DNA of 64,000 nt from Bacteroidota bacterium (GTDB taxonomy: Bacteria > Bacteroidota > Bacteroidia > Chitinophagales > Saprospiraceae), in the NCBI GenBank assembly GCA_003045895.1, contig PZPC01000005.1, positions 62,001-126,000 of the forward strand, given 5' to 3'. Below, piece by piece: positions 25,118 through 35,516 of the stretch (positions are counted from its first letter, which is position 1; each line of letters begins with the position of its first letter). Both the position numbers and the translations under genes were made by a program. The notes beneath the pieces were generated by a model, which worked only from the letters and a program-made list of their open reading frames with translations, made no database searches and had not been told where the DNA came from.

Positions 25118-27133
25118 CTAGTGCTGTACGATGAAGCGGCGGTTCAGTTCGCGGTCGGCGTTGAACAGGCGCAGGAAGTAGATCCCGCTGCTCAGTTGGC
25201 TGGCGTCGATGTCGAGCTGGTTCAAACCGGCCGGATAATCGCTGGCACCCAGGCTTTGAACCCGTTGGCCCATGGCGTTGAACACTTCTACCTGGAGGGG
25301 GCTGGCCACCTGCAGATTGAAGCTAACTTTCATGGTTTCCTTAGCCGGATTGGGGAACAGGGTGATTTCGCTTACTTCGGTCAGTTCTTCGGTAGCTACC
25401 ACTTCGCTGACGTTGATGTTGTCGAGGAAAAGGTTGTTGCCCCAGCCCGAGATGGCGTTGAAGCGGATATTCACTTCTTCGCCGGCGTAGGCACTCAGGT
25501 CGATGGTCTCGGTGACCCAGTCGGGCGCATTCGGCGAATAGAAGGGATCAATAGCCGCAGCCGTATTGAGGGCAGTGCCCTGGGCATCCCACAGCAAGGT
25601 AAAGGTAGCGGCACAATCGGTAGAGATCAGCACCTGCAGGCGGTCCGAAGACACGCCGTCACCGATGTAGCTCACACTGGCCCGATCAAAAGTCAAAGCC
25701 GGGCTGGTGGTACCGGCCAGGTCAACTTTCTGGTAGGTCAGCGAAGCATTGTCGGGGGTAGCACCGGCGGGATTCCACTGGTAGAAGTTGATCAAAATAG
25801 AACGGTCAGACAGGCCATAACCACCGATTGGGTCGCCGGCAGTAGCCGTCAATTCATTGCGGGCATAAACGATGAAAGAATTACCGCCGAAGTCGCCCAG
25901 GGGAATGCTCGGCGTCACTACGCCGGTGGCAGGATATTCCAACACGTAGGTTTCGTTGGTCTCCATCAGCTCTGTGCCAATGGGGGTTTCAGACAGCGCG
26001 CTGTAGGTGACTACGGGGGTAGTGTTGTTCAGGCTGTTGATATCCACACCCACGCCGTTGTTCACTTCCGTGATCACAAAAGCGAGGTCATTATTAGCTG
26101 CTGTCAGCACCAACTCAGAAAAGATAATCTGTACGGATGCATCGGGAACCAGCGTACCGATGTACTCGTAGGTTTCGACGGTAGTGCCGTTGATCTGAGC
26201 GGCAATTTGTGCCTGGGTAATGTCTACAGCGCCATTGTTGACGAATTCTACTACAGGAACAATCGTAGCACCGCACAGCCCCACGGGAGCAGCGGTCAGG
26301 TTGCCAACAAAGCCAGCATCAATTGCGTTGGGAATTTCCTGAACGTCGGTTACCGCAGCCTGCCAAACTTCGGTCGTGGTATGATCTTGTACAAAGGCAG
26401 CTACTCTCAGTTGGTTCAAACCATAAATGTAGCTGGGTACGGCACCGGTAATCGAGAATTCCCAGGTAGCTCCGGCAGCGATGGTAGGTACTGCAGAGCC
26501 ATTTTCGTTGGGATACATCTTGCGCATGACGTCGTAAAACTCAAATTCGTCGGTAGAACCCGGAGGAGAAGAAAAAATCACTTCGGCCTCCAATAAGGCG
26601 ATGTGCAGGCGTCCGTCAGCCATCACGAAATCAGTGGTGTCCACGTTGGTCACCGTTACGTTGATGGTCACTTCGGTCACGTCGGCATTGAGGGTGTGGG
26701 TGACGGTCATTTCAATGGGCGTGGTCTGCGCAGCGGCAAAATCCAGTACCGCCTGGTTGTAGCCGTAGGGGCCACCTTCGTAACCACCACCAGCGATATC
26801 CCATCCGCCAGCACCTCCGGCGTAGCTATCGCCAGGAGCCAGACCGTCCATCCAGGCCGTAGGTACACCATTCAGGCCGTAGTAATCACCCCGGTTGTTA
26901 ATCTCCGTCGGGTTTTGTTCCTGAAAAGGATCGTAGCCCGGAAAGTACCACTGGTACTTGATGGAGACCACCTGGTCGGTATTGGCATTCAACAGTACGT
27001 TAAAGGCTGGATTTTGAGCGGCACAGGGTACGCAGGAGGCGTTGGTCCATTCTTCCATGAGAACGGTACGTTGGGCCTGGCCCAACAGCAAGAGAGGTGC
27101 ACAAGCCAGTGCAATAAGTAGAAGTTTACGCAT
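25118..27133 (-). CDS. Omp28-like secreted protein with CxxC motif and T9SS sorting domain (paralogue)
   Basis: The ORF track starts at 27286, but the signal peptide begins at the ATG at 27133 (MRKLLLIALACAPLLLLGQAQ), giving 671 residues. The thioredoxin-like domain has 'NASCVPCAAQNPAF' (CVPC) and 'GLNGVPTAWM'. It continues with Omp28-type domains, then a jelly-roll or adhesion module ('FDRASVSYIGDGVSSDRLQVLISTDC', 'WVTETIDLSAYAGEEVNIRF') and a type A T9SS sorting domain ('ITLFPNPAKETMKVSF'). The order resembles MAM/carbohydrate-binding-like inserts in other T9SS cargo. The two neighbours probably arose by duplication followed by domain exchange. Confidence 0.87.
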   Translation of the reverse strand: MRKLLLIALACAPLLLLGQAQRTVLMEEWTNASCVPCAAQNPAFNVLLNANTDQVVSIKYQWYFPGYDPFQEQNPTEINNRGDYYGLNGVPTAWMDGLAPGDSYAGGAGGWDIAGGGYEGGPYGYNQAVLDFAAAQTTPIEMTVTHTLNADVTEVTINVTVTNVDTTDFVMADGRLHIALLEAEVIFSSPPGSTDEFEFYDVMRKMYPNENGSAVPTIAAGATWEFSITGAVPSYIYGLNQLRVAAFVQDHTTTEVWQAAVTDVQEIPNAIDAGFVGNLTAAPVGLCGATIVPVVEFVNNGAVDITQAQIAAQINGTTVETYEYIGTLVPDASVQIIFSELVLTAANNDLAFVITEVNNGVGVDINSLNNTTPVVTYSALSETPIGTELMETNETYVLEYPATGVVTPSIPLGDFGGNSFIVYARNELTATAGDPIGGYGLSDRSILINFYQWNPAGATPDNASLTYQKVDLAGTTSPALTFDRASVSYIGDGVSSDRLQVLISTDCAATFTLLWDAQGTALNTAAAIDPFYSPNAPDWVTETIDLSAYAGEEVNIRFNAISGWGNNLFLDNINVSEVVATEELTEVSEITLFPNPAKETMKVSFNLQVASPLQVEVFNAMGQRVQSLGASDYPAGLNQLDIDASQLSSGIYFLRLFNADRELNRRFIVQH

Positions 27134-27188
27134 TTTCGAAATTTGATGATTAATGGAATAGGAAAGAAATGTTTGCAGTAGGTTAAAA

Positions 27189-27196
27189 CAAAGGTA
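27189..27196 (-). promoter_or_regulatory. Candidate -7 box for the 25118-27133 gene
   Basis: TACCTTTG on the minus strand, 56 bases before the start at 27133. It supports the shortened start, since the longer ORF-track version would place this box inside the coding region. Confidence 0.5.
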
Positions 27197-27327
27197 ATAT
27201 TCTGCCGTAAATACCGGATTTACATTCGAAAAAAAACAAGGATTAGCCGTGCAACTGACTAAAAAAGAAATGGTTTGAGTGAACATTCAAAAGGAGACGC
27301 AAAAAAGCGAAGGCTGCGTTTGGCATG

Positions 27328-27807
27328 CTAACCGCGTTTGCTACGCGTCTTTTCCAGACTGAAAGTGACCTTACCGATGCCGGGCAGCGGGTTGCTGCGG
27401 GAAAACTGCTCGATAACCACCTGGTAGGTACCGGTTTGGTTGAAGAAAGCCCCTTCCTGAATGGGAATATCCAGGGTACACTGCTCGGCCGAGCAATCGC
27501 CCAGCCAGACCCCGCCTTTTCCGGCCAGTTCCAGGGAAAGCTGCTCGGTGAGGCGCTGCCCATCGGGAAAACGGGTGTGGATGCGCACGTAGAAGTTGGC
27601 GTAGGGGAAATCCGTCTGGTGCGCCAGCCGGAGGTGGAGGTTGTAGATGGTGGTGGTGTCGGTGATGTTAAAGGTAGCAACCAGGCTGTCCGGATAGGTC
27701 CAGCCCGTATCGGGCAGGGCCAGTTCCTGTTCGTACACGTAATTGGGGCCGCAGGACCACAGCGTCAGGGCGAGCAGGCAGGCAGACAACAAGGCAGTTA
27801 ATTTCAT
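27328..27807 (-). CDS. gldH: Gliding motility lipoprotein GldH
   Basis: This 159-residue lipoprotein has the lipobox 'LALTLWSC' with Cys at residue 19. The body is a GldH-type beta-sandwich: 'NYVYEQELALPDTGWTYPDSLVATFNI', 'YNLHLRLAHQTDFPYANFYVRI', and 'GTYQVVIEQFSRSNPLPGIGKV' near the end. GldH is needed for gliding in flavobacteria and stabilises the Gld/T9SS machinery at the outer membrane. It begins 14 bases after the dnaJ stop and is likely in the same transcript. No other gld or por gene is in the window. Confidence 0.88.
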   Translation of the reverse strand: MKLTALLSACLLALTLWSCGPNYVYEQELALPDTGWTYPDSLVATFNITDTTTIYNLHLRLAHQTDFPYANFYVRIHTRFPDGQRLTEQLSLELAGKGGVWLGDCSAEQCTLDIPIQEGAFFNQTGTYQVVIEQFSRSNPLPGIGKVTFSLEKTRSKRG

Positions 27808-27821
27808 GGGTGGTAATTTTT

Positions 27822-28982
27822 TTAGTCCTTGAAATAATCCCGCATCCGGTCGAAGAACCCGCGGTCGCCCTTACCAGGATGGGGCTGGAAGTTGTTGCTT
27901 TCGCGCAATTTTTCCATGAGTTTCTTCTCTTCGTCGTTCATGTTTTTGGGTGTCCAGACGTTGACGTGGATGAGTTGGTCACCCTGTCCGTATTCCTGCA
28001 CGTGGGAAAGACCTTTGCCTTTGAGGCGGAAAATCTTGCCCGACTGGGTACCGGGTGGAATTTTGATCTTCACGCGGCCTTCAATGGTGGGCACTTCCAC
28101 GGAAGTACCCAGCGCTACATCGGCAATATTGAGGTAGAGGTCGTAGATGAGGTTCATCCCGTCGCGCTGTAGCTCTTCGTGGGGTTTCTCTTCGATTTTA
28201 ATGAGCAGGTCGCCGGCGGGGCCACCATTTCTGCCGGCATTGCCCTTGCCGCGCATGCTCAGTTCCATGCCGCCCGCGACGCCGGCGGGAATAGGAATTT
28301 CGATGAGTTCCTCGGCGTACATGCGGCCATCGCCTTTGCACTTGGTACAGCGATCCTTGACCATCTGGCCGCTCCCGTTGCAGGTAGGGCAGGTCGTTGT
28401 GGTTTGCATCTGCCCCAGGATGGTGGTGCGCACCTGGCGAACCATACCGGCTCCGCGGCAAGTGGTACAAGTGGTTACGGAGGAACTGTCTTTGGCGCCG
28501 GAGCCGTTGCACTGGTCGCAGGTGACCTGCTTCTTTACTTTGATCTTTTTCGTGACGCCCTTGGCTATTTCTTCCAGATCGAGGGTCACCTTGATGCGGA
28601 GGTTGCTGCCGCGCTCGCCGCGGGTCTGGGAACCACGGCCGCCGCCGAAGAAAGAACCGAACGGACCGCCGGTTTCACCAAAAATATCGCCAAACTGGGA
28701 AAAGATATCGTCCATGGTCATGCCAGCACCACCAAAGCCGCCGCCACCGGTATTCTGGCCGACGCCCGCGTGTCCGAAGCGGTCGTAGCGCGCTTTCTTG
28801 TCCTCATCGCTGAGGATTTCGTAGGCTTCGGCAGCTTCCTTGAATTTCTCTTCGGCTTCCTTGTTATCCGGGTTCTTATCGGGATGGTACTTGATTGCCA
28901 GCTGGCGGTAGGCTTTTTTGATCTCCTCCTTGCTGGCCGAACGGCTGACCCCTAATATTTCGTAAAAATCTCTTTTTGCCAT
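27822..28982 (-). CDS. dnaJ: Chaperone DnaJ (Hsp40)
   Basis: The 386-residue product has full-length DnaJ architecture. A J domain with the HPD motif ('[11 protein letters not shown]', about 30-40) is followed by a Gly/Phe-rich linker (about 75-125). Four zinc-binding CxxCxGxG repeats follow ('CDQCNGSG', 'CTTCRGAG', 'CPTCNGSG', 'CTKCKGDG'), then the C-terminal substrate-binding domains. It stimulates DnaK ATPase and delivers unfolded clients. grpE lies 131 bases upstream and gldH 14 bases downstream; dnaK is not in the window. Confidence 0.97.
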   Translation of the reverse strand: MAKRDFYEILGVSRSASKEEIKKAYRQLAIKYHPDKNPDNKEAEEKFKEAAEAYEILSDEDKKARYDRFGHAGVGQNTGGGGFGGAGMTMDDIFSQFGDIFGETGGPFGSFFGGGRGSQTRGERGSNLRIKVTLDLEEIAKGVTKKIKVKKQVTCDQCNGSGAKDSSSVTTCTTCRGAGMVRQVRTTILGQMQTTTTCPTCNGSGQMVKDRCTKCKGDGRMYAEELIEIPIPAGVAGGMELSMRGKGNAGRNGGPAGDLLIKIEEKPHEELQRDGMNLIYDLYLNIADVALGTSVEVPTIEGRVKIKIPPGTQSGKIFRLKGKGLSHVQEYGQGDQLIHVNVWTPKNMNDEEKKLMEKLRESNNFQPHPGKGDRGFFDRMRDYFKD

Positions 28983-29113
28983 GTCTTTGTTGATGCTAAA
29001 AGCGGTAAAAGCAAAAACCCACGAGCCTTTTATCGCTTCGATTGCCGGGCTGGCATCTTAGCAAATAAATGACTGTTGGGTACGTTGCCAGCTGCCCGAC
29101 TTTTGGTCGATAT

Positions 29114-29695
29114 TTATTTTCCAGTTACCACTTTAGCGTGGCGAATAATCTTACCCTTGAGGCTATACCCCCGTTCAACGGTATCCACAATTTTACCCTT
29201 GAGTTCTTCGGTTGGTGCAGGGATTTCGGTGATGGCCGAATGCAGTTCGGGGTCAAAATCCTGGCCGGTGCTGTCCATGGGTTCCAGGCCTTTGCTTTTC
29301 AGCACATTGAAAAGCTTTTGGTACACCAAATGTATCCCTTCCTGGAAAGCCGGGGTTTTCTTCTGCTCGTCGGTCAGGTTCTGAGCCCTGTCAAAATCGT
29401 CTAAAACGGGCAAAAGGGCTGTCACCGTGTCCTGGGCGGCGGTATTGATGAGGTCCATTCGTTCGCGAACATTGCGCTTCTTGAAATTGTCAAATTCCGC
29501 CAGCAGACGCAGGTATTTGTCCCGCAATTCCTGGTTTTCCTGTTGCAGGCGAGCCAGGGCGTCATTTTCTTCAACTATCTCTGAACCAGCATCTTGCGAA
29601 TCCTCCTGAAGGACTTCGTCCGTCAACAAGGTTTCGTCTTGTGACTGCTCTTCCAAATTCGTGGGATGGTTATCGTTACTCATTGAGTTGACCAT
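29114..29695 (-). CDS. grpE: Nucleotide exchange factor GrpE
   Basis: GrpE core motifs are clear: a long N-terminal coiled coil ('LARLQQENQELRDKYLRLLAEFDNFKKRN'), 'LLPVLDDFDRAQNL', 'LFNVLKSKGLEPMD', 'FDPELHSAI' and 'VERGYSLKGKIIRHAKVVTGK'. It releases ADP from DnaK. Start choice is open: ATG at 29695 (MVNSMSND) follows an eight-A run, while ATG at 29683 (MSNDNHPTN) is also reasonable; the ORF-track start at 29746 is too long. The acidic N-terminus is usual for Bacteroidota GrpE. Confidence 0.94.
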   Translation of the reverse strand: MVNSMSNDNHPTNLEEQSQDETLLTDEVLQEDSQDAGSEIVEENDALARLQQENQELRDKYLRLLAEFDNFKKRNVRERMDLINTAAQDTVTALLPVLDDFDRAQNLTDEQKKTPAFQEGIHLVYQKLFNVLKSKGLEPMDSTGQDFDPELHSAITEIPAPTEELKGKIVDTVERGYSLKGKIIRHAKVVTGK

Positions 29696-29749
29696 TTTTT
29701 TTATTCTCTTTGTATAGGTAGCAATTACTTTGCCAAGGTTTGTCATACG

Positions 29750-30289
29750 TCATTTTGACAGCCGCTGCTGGAGTAGCCTTTCCAACTGACCGGGTTCCAG
29801 GTTGACCCCAATAATTTGTCCCTGGGGATCCAGCAGGTAGGAAGTAGGCACCTCGGTAATCCCGTACAGGGTAGCGATGGCACCATCGAAGAACCGCAGG
29901 TTGGCGGAGCGGTCCAGGATGTGGTACGGCCAGCGCAACTTGTCCTGAACGATGGCATTTTGCCAACGGTCGCGGTCTTGCTCTACCCCAATGCTGACGA
30001 TGGTGAAGCCCGCACCATCGGTGAAGCGCTGTTGGTGGTATTTTTGGTAGCTGGCCACCAGGGCCGGATTTTGAACCCGGCAAGGACCACACCAACTGCC
30101 CCAAAAATCGAGTAATACATACTTCCCGCGCAACTCCCGAAGCTCGAAACGGCGACCGTCGAGCAGTTCGGCCGAAAATTCGGGGGCGCTCCGGCCATTG
30201 GTATATTTGGGCATAAAATAGAAATAACGCCCCACGAAGTAGATCGTTATAACCAGTAAGACCAGGAGCCAACCGTATTTTTTGAGCAT
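29750..30289 (-). CDS. TlpA-like membrane-anchored thioredoxin
   Basis: The ATG at 30289 (MLKKYGWLLVLLVITIYFVG) gives a 179-residue protein with one N-terminal membrane anchor. A thioredoxin fold follows, with 'GKYVLLDFWGSWCGPCRVQNP' (WCGPC active site, about residue 69) and the cis-Pro loop 'GITEVPTSYLLDPQGQIIG'. It should act as a periplasmic thiol-disulfide reductase of the TlpA/ResA type. It is 54 bases upstream of grpE, with its own candidate promoter. Confidence 0.9.
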   Translation of the reverse strand: MLKKYGWLLVLLVITIYFVGRYFYFMPKYTNGRSAPEFSAELLDGRRFELRELRGKYVLLDFWGSWCGPCRVQNPALVASYQKYHQQRFTDGAGFTIVSIGVEQDRDRWQNAIVQDKLRWPYHILDRSANLRFFDGAIATLYGITEVPTSYLLDPQGQIIGVNLEPGQLERLLQQRLSK

Positions 30290-30334
30290 CGAGCCAGTTT
30301 TGAGTTGATCATGTAGGGCGGTGGGTAGCAGGCA

Positions 30335-30342
30335 CAAAGGTA
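30335..30342 (-). promoter_or_regulatory. Candidate -7 box for the TlpA-like gene
   Basis: TACCTTTG on the minus strand, 46 bases before the start at 30289 and just past the xerD stop. Confidence 0.45.
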
Positions 30343-30358
30343 TAGAAACGTCCAGGAG

Positions 30359-31270
30359 CTACTTTCGGTTGCGCGGATGGAACTGTAAAATTGTTTCCCG
30401 CAGGAAGTGGGAGTCCAGGTGGGTATAGATTTCGGTGGTCAGGATCGACTCGTGGCCCAGCATATCCTGAACGGCCCGCAGGTCGGCACCACCTTCGATC
30501 AGGTGGGTAGCGAAAGAATGGCGAAAGGTGTGGGGGCTGACATTTTTTTCGATCCCCGCGGCCAGGGCGGCATCCTTCACGATGTTGAAGACCATGATCC
30601 GGCTCAGCCCCCCACCCCGCCGGTTGAGGAAGACGAGGTGGCGGGCGGCGGGCTTAATGTTGTCGAGGTGGCGGCGCACGCCTTCGAGGTAGAACCGCAG
30701 GTGCTTCAGCGCTTCTTCGCCCACGGGCACCAGGCGTTCTTTGTCGCCCTTGCCGATAACCTTCAGGAAGCCCGTCTCCCAGTACACATTGGTCAGGGCC
30801 AGCTGGGTGAGTTCGCTCACGCGCAGGCCACTGGCGTAGAGCATTTCCAGCATAGCGCGGTTGCGCAGGCCGTGGTTGGTACTCAGGTCGATGGTGGCGA
30901 GCAGGGCCTGGATCTCTTCATAAGTGAGCACCTCGGGGATGTAGCGCCCCAGTTTGGGTCCTTCCAGCAGATCGGTAGGGTCGGTCGTCAGCACCTCCTC
31001 GGTGTGCAGGTACTTGTAAAAAGTTTTGATACCCGACAGTACACGGGCCTGGGAACGCACTTCCAGCCCGAGGGCGTTGAGCCATTCCAGGAAACCTTCC
31101 AGTTGCTGGCGTTCGATCTCCCGGGGCGCTGTTTCCTGGCCGTGCAGTTCGAGGAAGGTCACCAGTTTGCGCACATCGTGTTCGTAGGCCTGGAGGCTGT
31201 GGTCCGACAATCCGCGTTCGAGCCGCAGAAAAGCTTTGAATCCCCTGATGGTAATTTCCCAGATCTTCAT
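30359..31270 (-). CDS. xerD: Site-specific tyrosine recombinase XerD
   Basis: The 303-residue protein has an N-terminal SAM-like core-binding domain ('FKAFLRLERGLSDHSLQAYEHDVRKL') and a tyrosine recombinase catalytic domain. Catalytic residues are visible: Arg in 'MLYASGLRVSELTQL', Lys in 'VIGKGDKERLVP', HxxR in 'SPHTFRHSFATHL', His in 'LGHESILTTEIYTHLD', with the Tyr nucleophile in 'IYTHLD'. It resolves chromosome dimers at dif and may serve integrative elements. It starts 15 bases after the NtrC-type regulator stop, so the two are probably co-transcribed. Confidence 0.92.
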   Translation of the reverse strand: MKIWEITIRGFKAFLRLERGLSDHSLQAYEHDVRKLVTFLELHGQETAPREIERQQLEGFLEWLNALGLEVRSQARVLSGIKTFYKYLHTEEVLTTDPTDLLEGPKLGRYIPEVLTYEEIQALLATIDLSTNHGLRNRAMLEMLYASGLRVSELTQLALTNVYWETGFLKVIGKGDKERLVPVGEEALKHLRFYLEGVRRHLDNIKPAARHLVFLNRRGGGLSRIMVFNIVKDAALAAGIEKNVSPHTFRHSFATHLIEGGADLRAVQDMLGHESILTTEIYTHLDSHFLRETILQFHPRNRK

Positions 31271-31285
31271 GGTTTGCTCATCTTT

Positions 31286-32683
<1,398 letters not shown>

Positions 32684-32741
32684 ATATGGGGGCGTGACGC
32701 TTGGTAGAGTGCAGATGGAAGTGTGAATTTATTCTTTCCAT

Positions 32742-33308
32742 TCAAGCGTTCATAATTTCAATTAATTTGATTTTGAAACCAGGTAATACGCTGGAAGATA
32801 TTTCCTCTTCAAATTCTACAAATTGATCCAAAACATATTGGTTCTCCACTAATTTATACACCTCAACACTCCTATTTAGAGGGTCAACTATCCAATATTC
32901 AGGAACGCCATGCTCAGCGTATAAGCTTTTCTTTTCCATACGATCGCGCTTTATACTACCAGGTGATAATACCTCTATGATCATATCGGGTGCGCCATCA
33001 ACATATCCTCCCTCCTCCTTGAGGATATTTTTTCGCGTATTACTTACGAAAAAAAGATCCGGTTGCAGGACATTATAATCATCGAATTTTACGCCCATTG
33101 GAGCAAATAAAACTTCGCCGAACTTACTACTTTCGACAAACTTATCTAACGCTCTAAAGAGGTTCCGTACTGCACGTTGGTGCTGTAAGCTGGGAGCTGA
33201 TTTTTTCACGAGCACGCCGTTTAACAGTTCATAAATAGCGGTATCATCTTCCGGGAAATTCATCTCCCGAAAAGCCTGATACGTTATTTTCTCTGTGGCA
33301 ACAGTCAT
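32742..33308 (-). CDS. Uma2 family (DUF820) putative restriction-endonuclease-like protein
   Basis: The ATG at 33308 (MTVATEKITYQAFREMNFPED) gives 188 residues. The core shows the PD-(D/E)xK-type pattern of Uma2/DUF820: 'YELLNGVLVKKSAPSLQHQRAV', 'VLQPDLFFVSN', 'APDMIIEVLSPGSIKRDRMEKKSLYAEHGVPEYWIVDP'. Uma2 proteins are abundant in cyanobacteria and Bacteroidota and their biological role is unclear. It lies 58 bases upstream of the NtrC-type gene. Confidence 0.88.
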   Translation of the reverse strand: MTVATEKITYQAFREMNFPEDDTAIYELLNGVLVKKSAPSLQHQRAVRNLFRALDKFVESSKFGEVLFAPMGVKFDDYNVLQPDLFFVSNTRKNILKEEGGYVDGAPDMIIEVLSPGSIKRDRMEKKSLYAEHGVPEYWIVDPLNRSVEVYKLVENQYVLDQFVEFEEEISSSVLPGFKIKLIEIMNA

Positions 33309-33602
33309 ATTGTTCAAGTTATCCAGGTACCTGCTACCCGTTGTGTGGTACAATTAATGGAAAATCCCAAAGCATTAGGTTGGTTAACCTACTTTCATAA
33401 AGATAAGCATTCCAGGAAAAGGTTGCAAGAAAACTGTCCGTTTTTGAACACTCGTTGTCCATGTGCGCACATTAATAGCCTGCTGTTTTTGATTTTTTTT
33501 TAATTTTAAACAGCTGTTTATCAGTTATTTAATTTCATGACACAGGCCTTGGCTTGCGGCGTGAGTGAGGTGGACGAAGTGAGAAGTAAGTTATCAAAAC
33601 GC

Positions 33603-35309
33603 CTAGCCCGTGGCGCTAACTACGCTCTTTACCGTCAGGTATTCCGCCGTGAAATACTTACGCAGAAAGCGGTTGTTATTCCCGAACAAGATGCCGTTGA
33701 GCAGTTCTTCCGGCGTCTGGCCAAATTGCAAGGCGCGGACTTCGGCTGCTGGCAAGGGGTGGGCTTCTCCATTGTAAGCATAATAGAGCTCCTTCCCGTT
33801 TTGCAGGTAGGTGATCAACTCCGTTCTTAGCGCCTGAAAACTATCGACTTCCGGGAAACTGTTGATCGGTTCCACTACCCCATCATAATCGCTTCCCAGG
33901 GCAATCATCTTCCAGCCGTTGGCCGCCCGACCATCGTGTACCACTTTGATAATGTGAAAGATCGTGGACCAGATCAGCTTCAGGTAAAGGTCGTTCAACT
34001 GCCGCTCTAACACTTGCTGGAGGGTACTACCCTGCCGGGCTTTCTGCAACTTCTTCCTGATTTGGCGCACCTCCCGCTGCAAGCCTTCACCGGGCATGCG
34101 GCCTTCGTGCAAAACCACGCCAATGATGCCATCCGAATCGTACATCTCCAGAATATCTTCGTCGGTCAGGTTAATTTGCCAGCGGCTAAAAAAATGCCCC
34201 TGGTCCAATGCTGCGGTGTCTTCCTTGTCGCGCGCTTGCTCCAGGGTCTGCCACCCGTTGATGGCAGCGTGGCTGTGGATAATGGGTATAGGATCGTTCT
34301 CTTCCTGGCGTTTGCGGCGGATGATGCGGTAAAATTCCTGGCGGGTAGCCACGCTCATGTGCTTGGTATCGATCAGCACCCGGCGGCCCTGGTACCGGTT
34401 GAGGAAGAGCTCCAACACCTCCCGCCCCAGGGGCGTAAAGCCGCGATTCAGACCAGGCTCCTGGTTGAACAGGTGCCGCGAGCCGGGGCTCTGGATGCCC
34501 AACCCCAGGCTCGACTTGTCAGAAAAACTGCGGGCGTGGCCAGCCAGGAGGTTATTGAAATGGTGGCAAAAGGTGACGAAAAAAGGCGCCCGTTGCCCGC
34601 CGGCCTCAGCCTTTACGGTGCTAATATTCCGGAGCATACTGCTGCGCAGCACCTTTTGTTCGAGGGTATCCAGGTCTTCCCATTCTTTCTTATTGGTCGA
34701 CCGCTTGAGGTAATGCCCAAAACTGTGGCCACCTTCTACCGTGACCAGGCCAACGATCGTCTTTTCGTTGGTCAGCCATTCCTGCACCTGGGTGTAGTCA
34801 GTGGCCATCCGGAACCGGTAATCGGGAAAAATTTTAGACCGCGTACGGGTTTGTTCGAAGAGATAAGCGACCTCCTCGCGGTAAGCGGCGAAATAATCAT
34901 AACCTTCGTCGTGTACGTTGGCTACTTGTTTCAGAATAGCTTCCACCCGATCGAGGGGATACCCCGTAATGGCCGAACCCAAAAAGGAATGCTGCCGCCC
35001 TTGCAATAAGAGTTTGAATAATCGCCGAAAAGGTTCCTGGGGATCCAACTCAAACATTTGCCGTTCGATCGGATAAATGGAGAAGATAGGCATCCGCAAA
35101 TTGGCTTTCACGCAGGCATCCAGGTTGGCCTGCGAAGCCTTGGCCGTTTCTTTAATGGCGGCACGGAGGATGAGATTGAGCTGTCGAATGGCAGCTTCCT
35201 GCGGCGGGAAAAAATCCCAAATCGTAAAATCTTCATAGTCAGGATGCCCGGCAGCGCCAAAAGCCTTGAAGCCGCTGTGCACGTGTAAATCACTGATAAT
35301 CGGTGACAT
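33603..35309 (-). CDS. Membrane-dipeptidase-like (M19/amidohydrolase superfamily) metalloenzyme
   Basis: The 568-residue protein has an amidohydrolase-type metal set: HxH at the start ('SDLHVHSG'), 'TVEGGHSFG' (Glu/His), 'VLIDTKHMS', 'IIHSHAAING' and the late Asp in 'ALGSDYDGV'. This order matches M19 membrane dipeptidases, though it is longer than the usual ~400 residues, with inserts near 100-200. There is no signal peptide. A dipeptidase or other hydrolase role is likely; the substrate is unknown. The stretch 33309-33602 beyond its 3' end holds no supported gene. Confidence 0.8.
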   Translation of the reverse strand: MSPIISDLHVHSGFKAFGAAGHPDYEDFTIWDFFPPQEAAIRQLNLILRAAIKETAKASQANLDACVKANLRMPIFSIYPIERQMFELDPQEPFRRLFKLLLQGRQHSFLGSAITGYPLDRVEAILKQVANVHDEGYDYFAAYREEVAYLFEQTRTRSKIFPDYRFRMATDYTQVQEWLTNEKTIVGLVTVEGGHSFGHYLKRSTNKKEWEDLDTLEQKVLRSSMLRNISTVKAEAGGQRAPFFVTFCHHFNNLLAGHARSFSDKSSLGLGIQSPGSRHLFNQEPGLNRGFTPLGREVLELFLNRYQGRRVLIDTKHMSVATRQEFYRIIRRKRQEENDPIPIIHSHAAINGWQTLEQARDKEDTAALDQGHFFSRWQINLTDEDILEMYDSDGIIGVVLHEGRMPGEGLQREVRQIRKKLQKARQGSTLQQVLERQLNDLYLKLIWSTIFHIIKVVHDGRAANGWKMIALGSDYDGVVEPINSFPEVDSFQALRTELITYLQNGKELYYAYNGEAHPLPAAEVRALQFGQTPEELLNGILFGNNNRFLRKYFTAEYLTVKSVVSATG

Positions 35310-35516
35310 AGGGTGTTAGGTTTAGGTCTTAGCTGGCTTTCGCCAACCGGAAAAATAGCTTGCGCTCCGTAAATAAAACACTACCATTTTTCCGATGGTT
35401 GGCAGGACCGCTTATTTTCCAGACCAGGAAGAAAACTTTAACCTTTCACCGCTTTTTTTCGGACCATACCGCCAGTCAGGTTGCGGTGGCTCCTACCGGT
35501 ATTGCCCGGGGAACAG

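Noticed and set aside
25106-26596. 496-residue ORF on the + strand
   Set aside because: Antisense to the Omp28-like T9SS gene, no start signal or motif.
33537-33830. 97-residue ORF on the + strand at the end of the dipeptidase gene
   Set aside because: Mostly antisense to the M19-like gene's 3' end and without motif.
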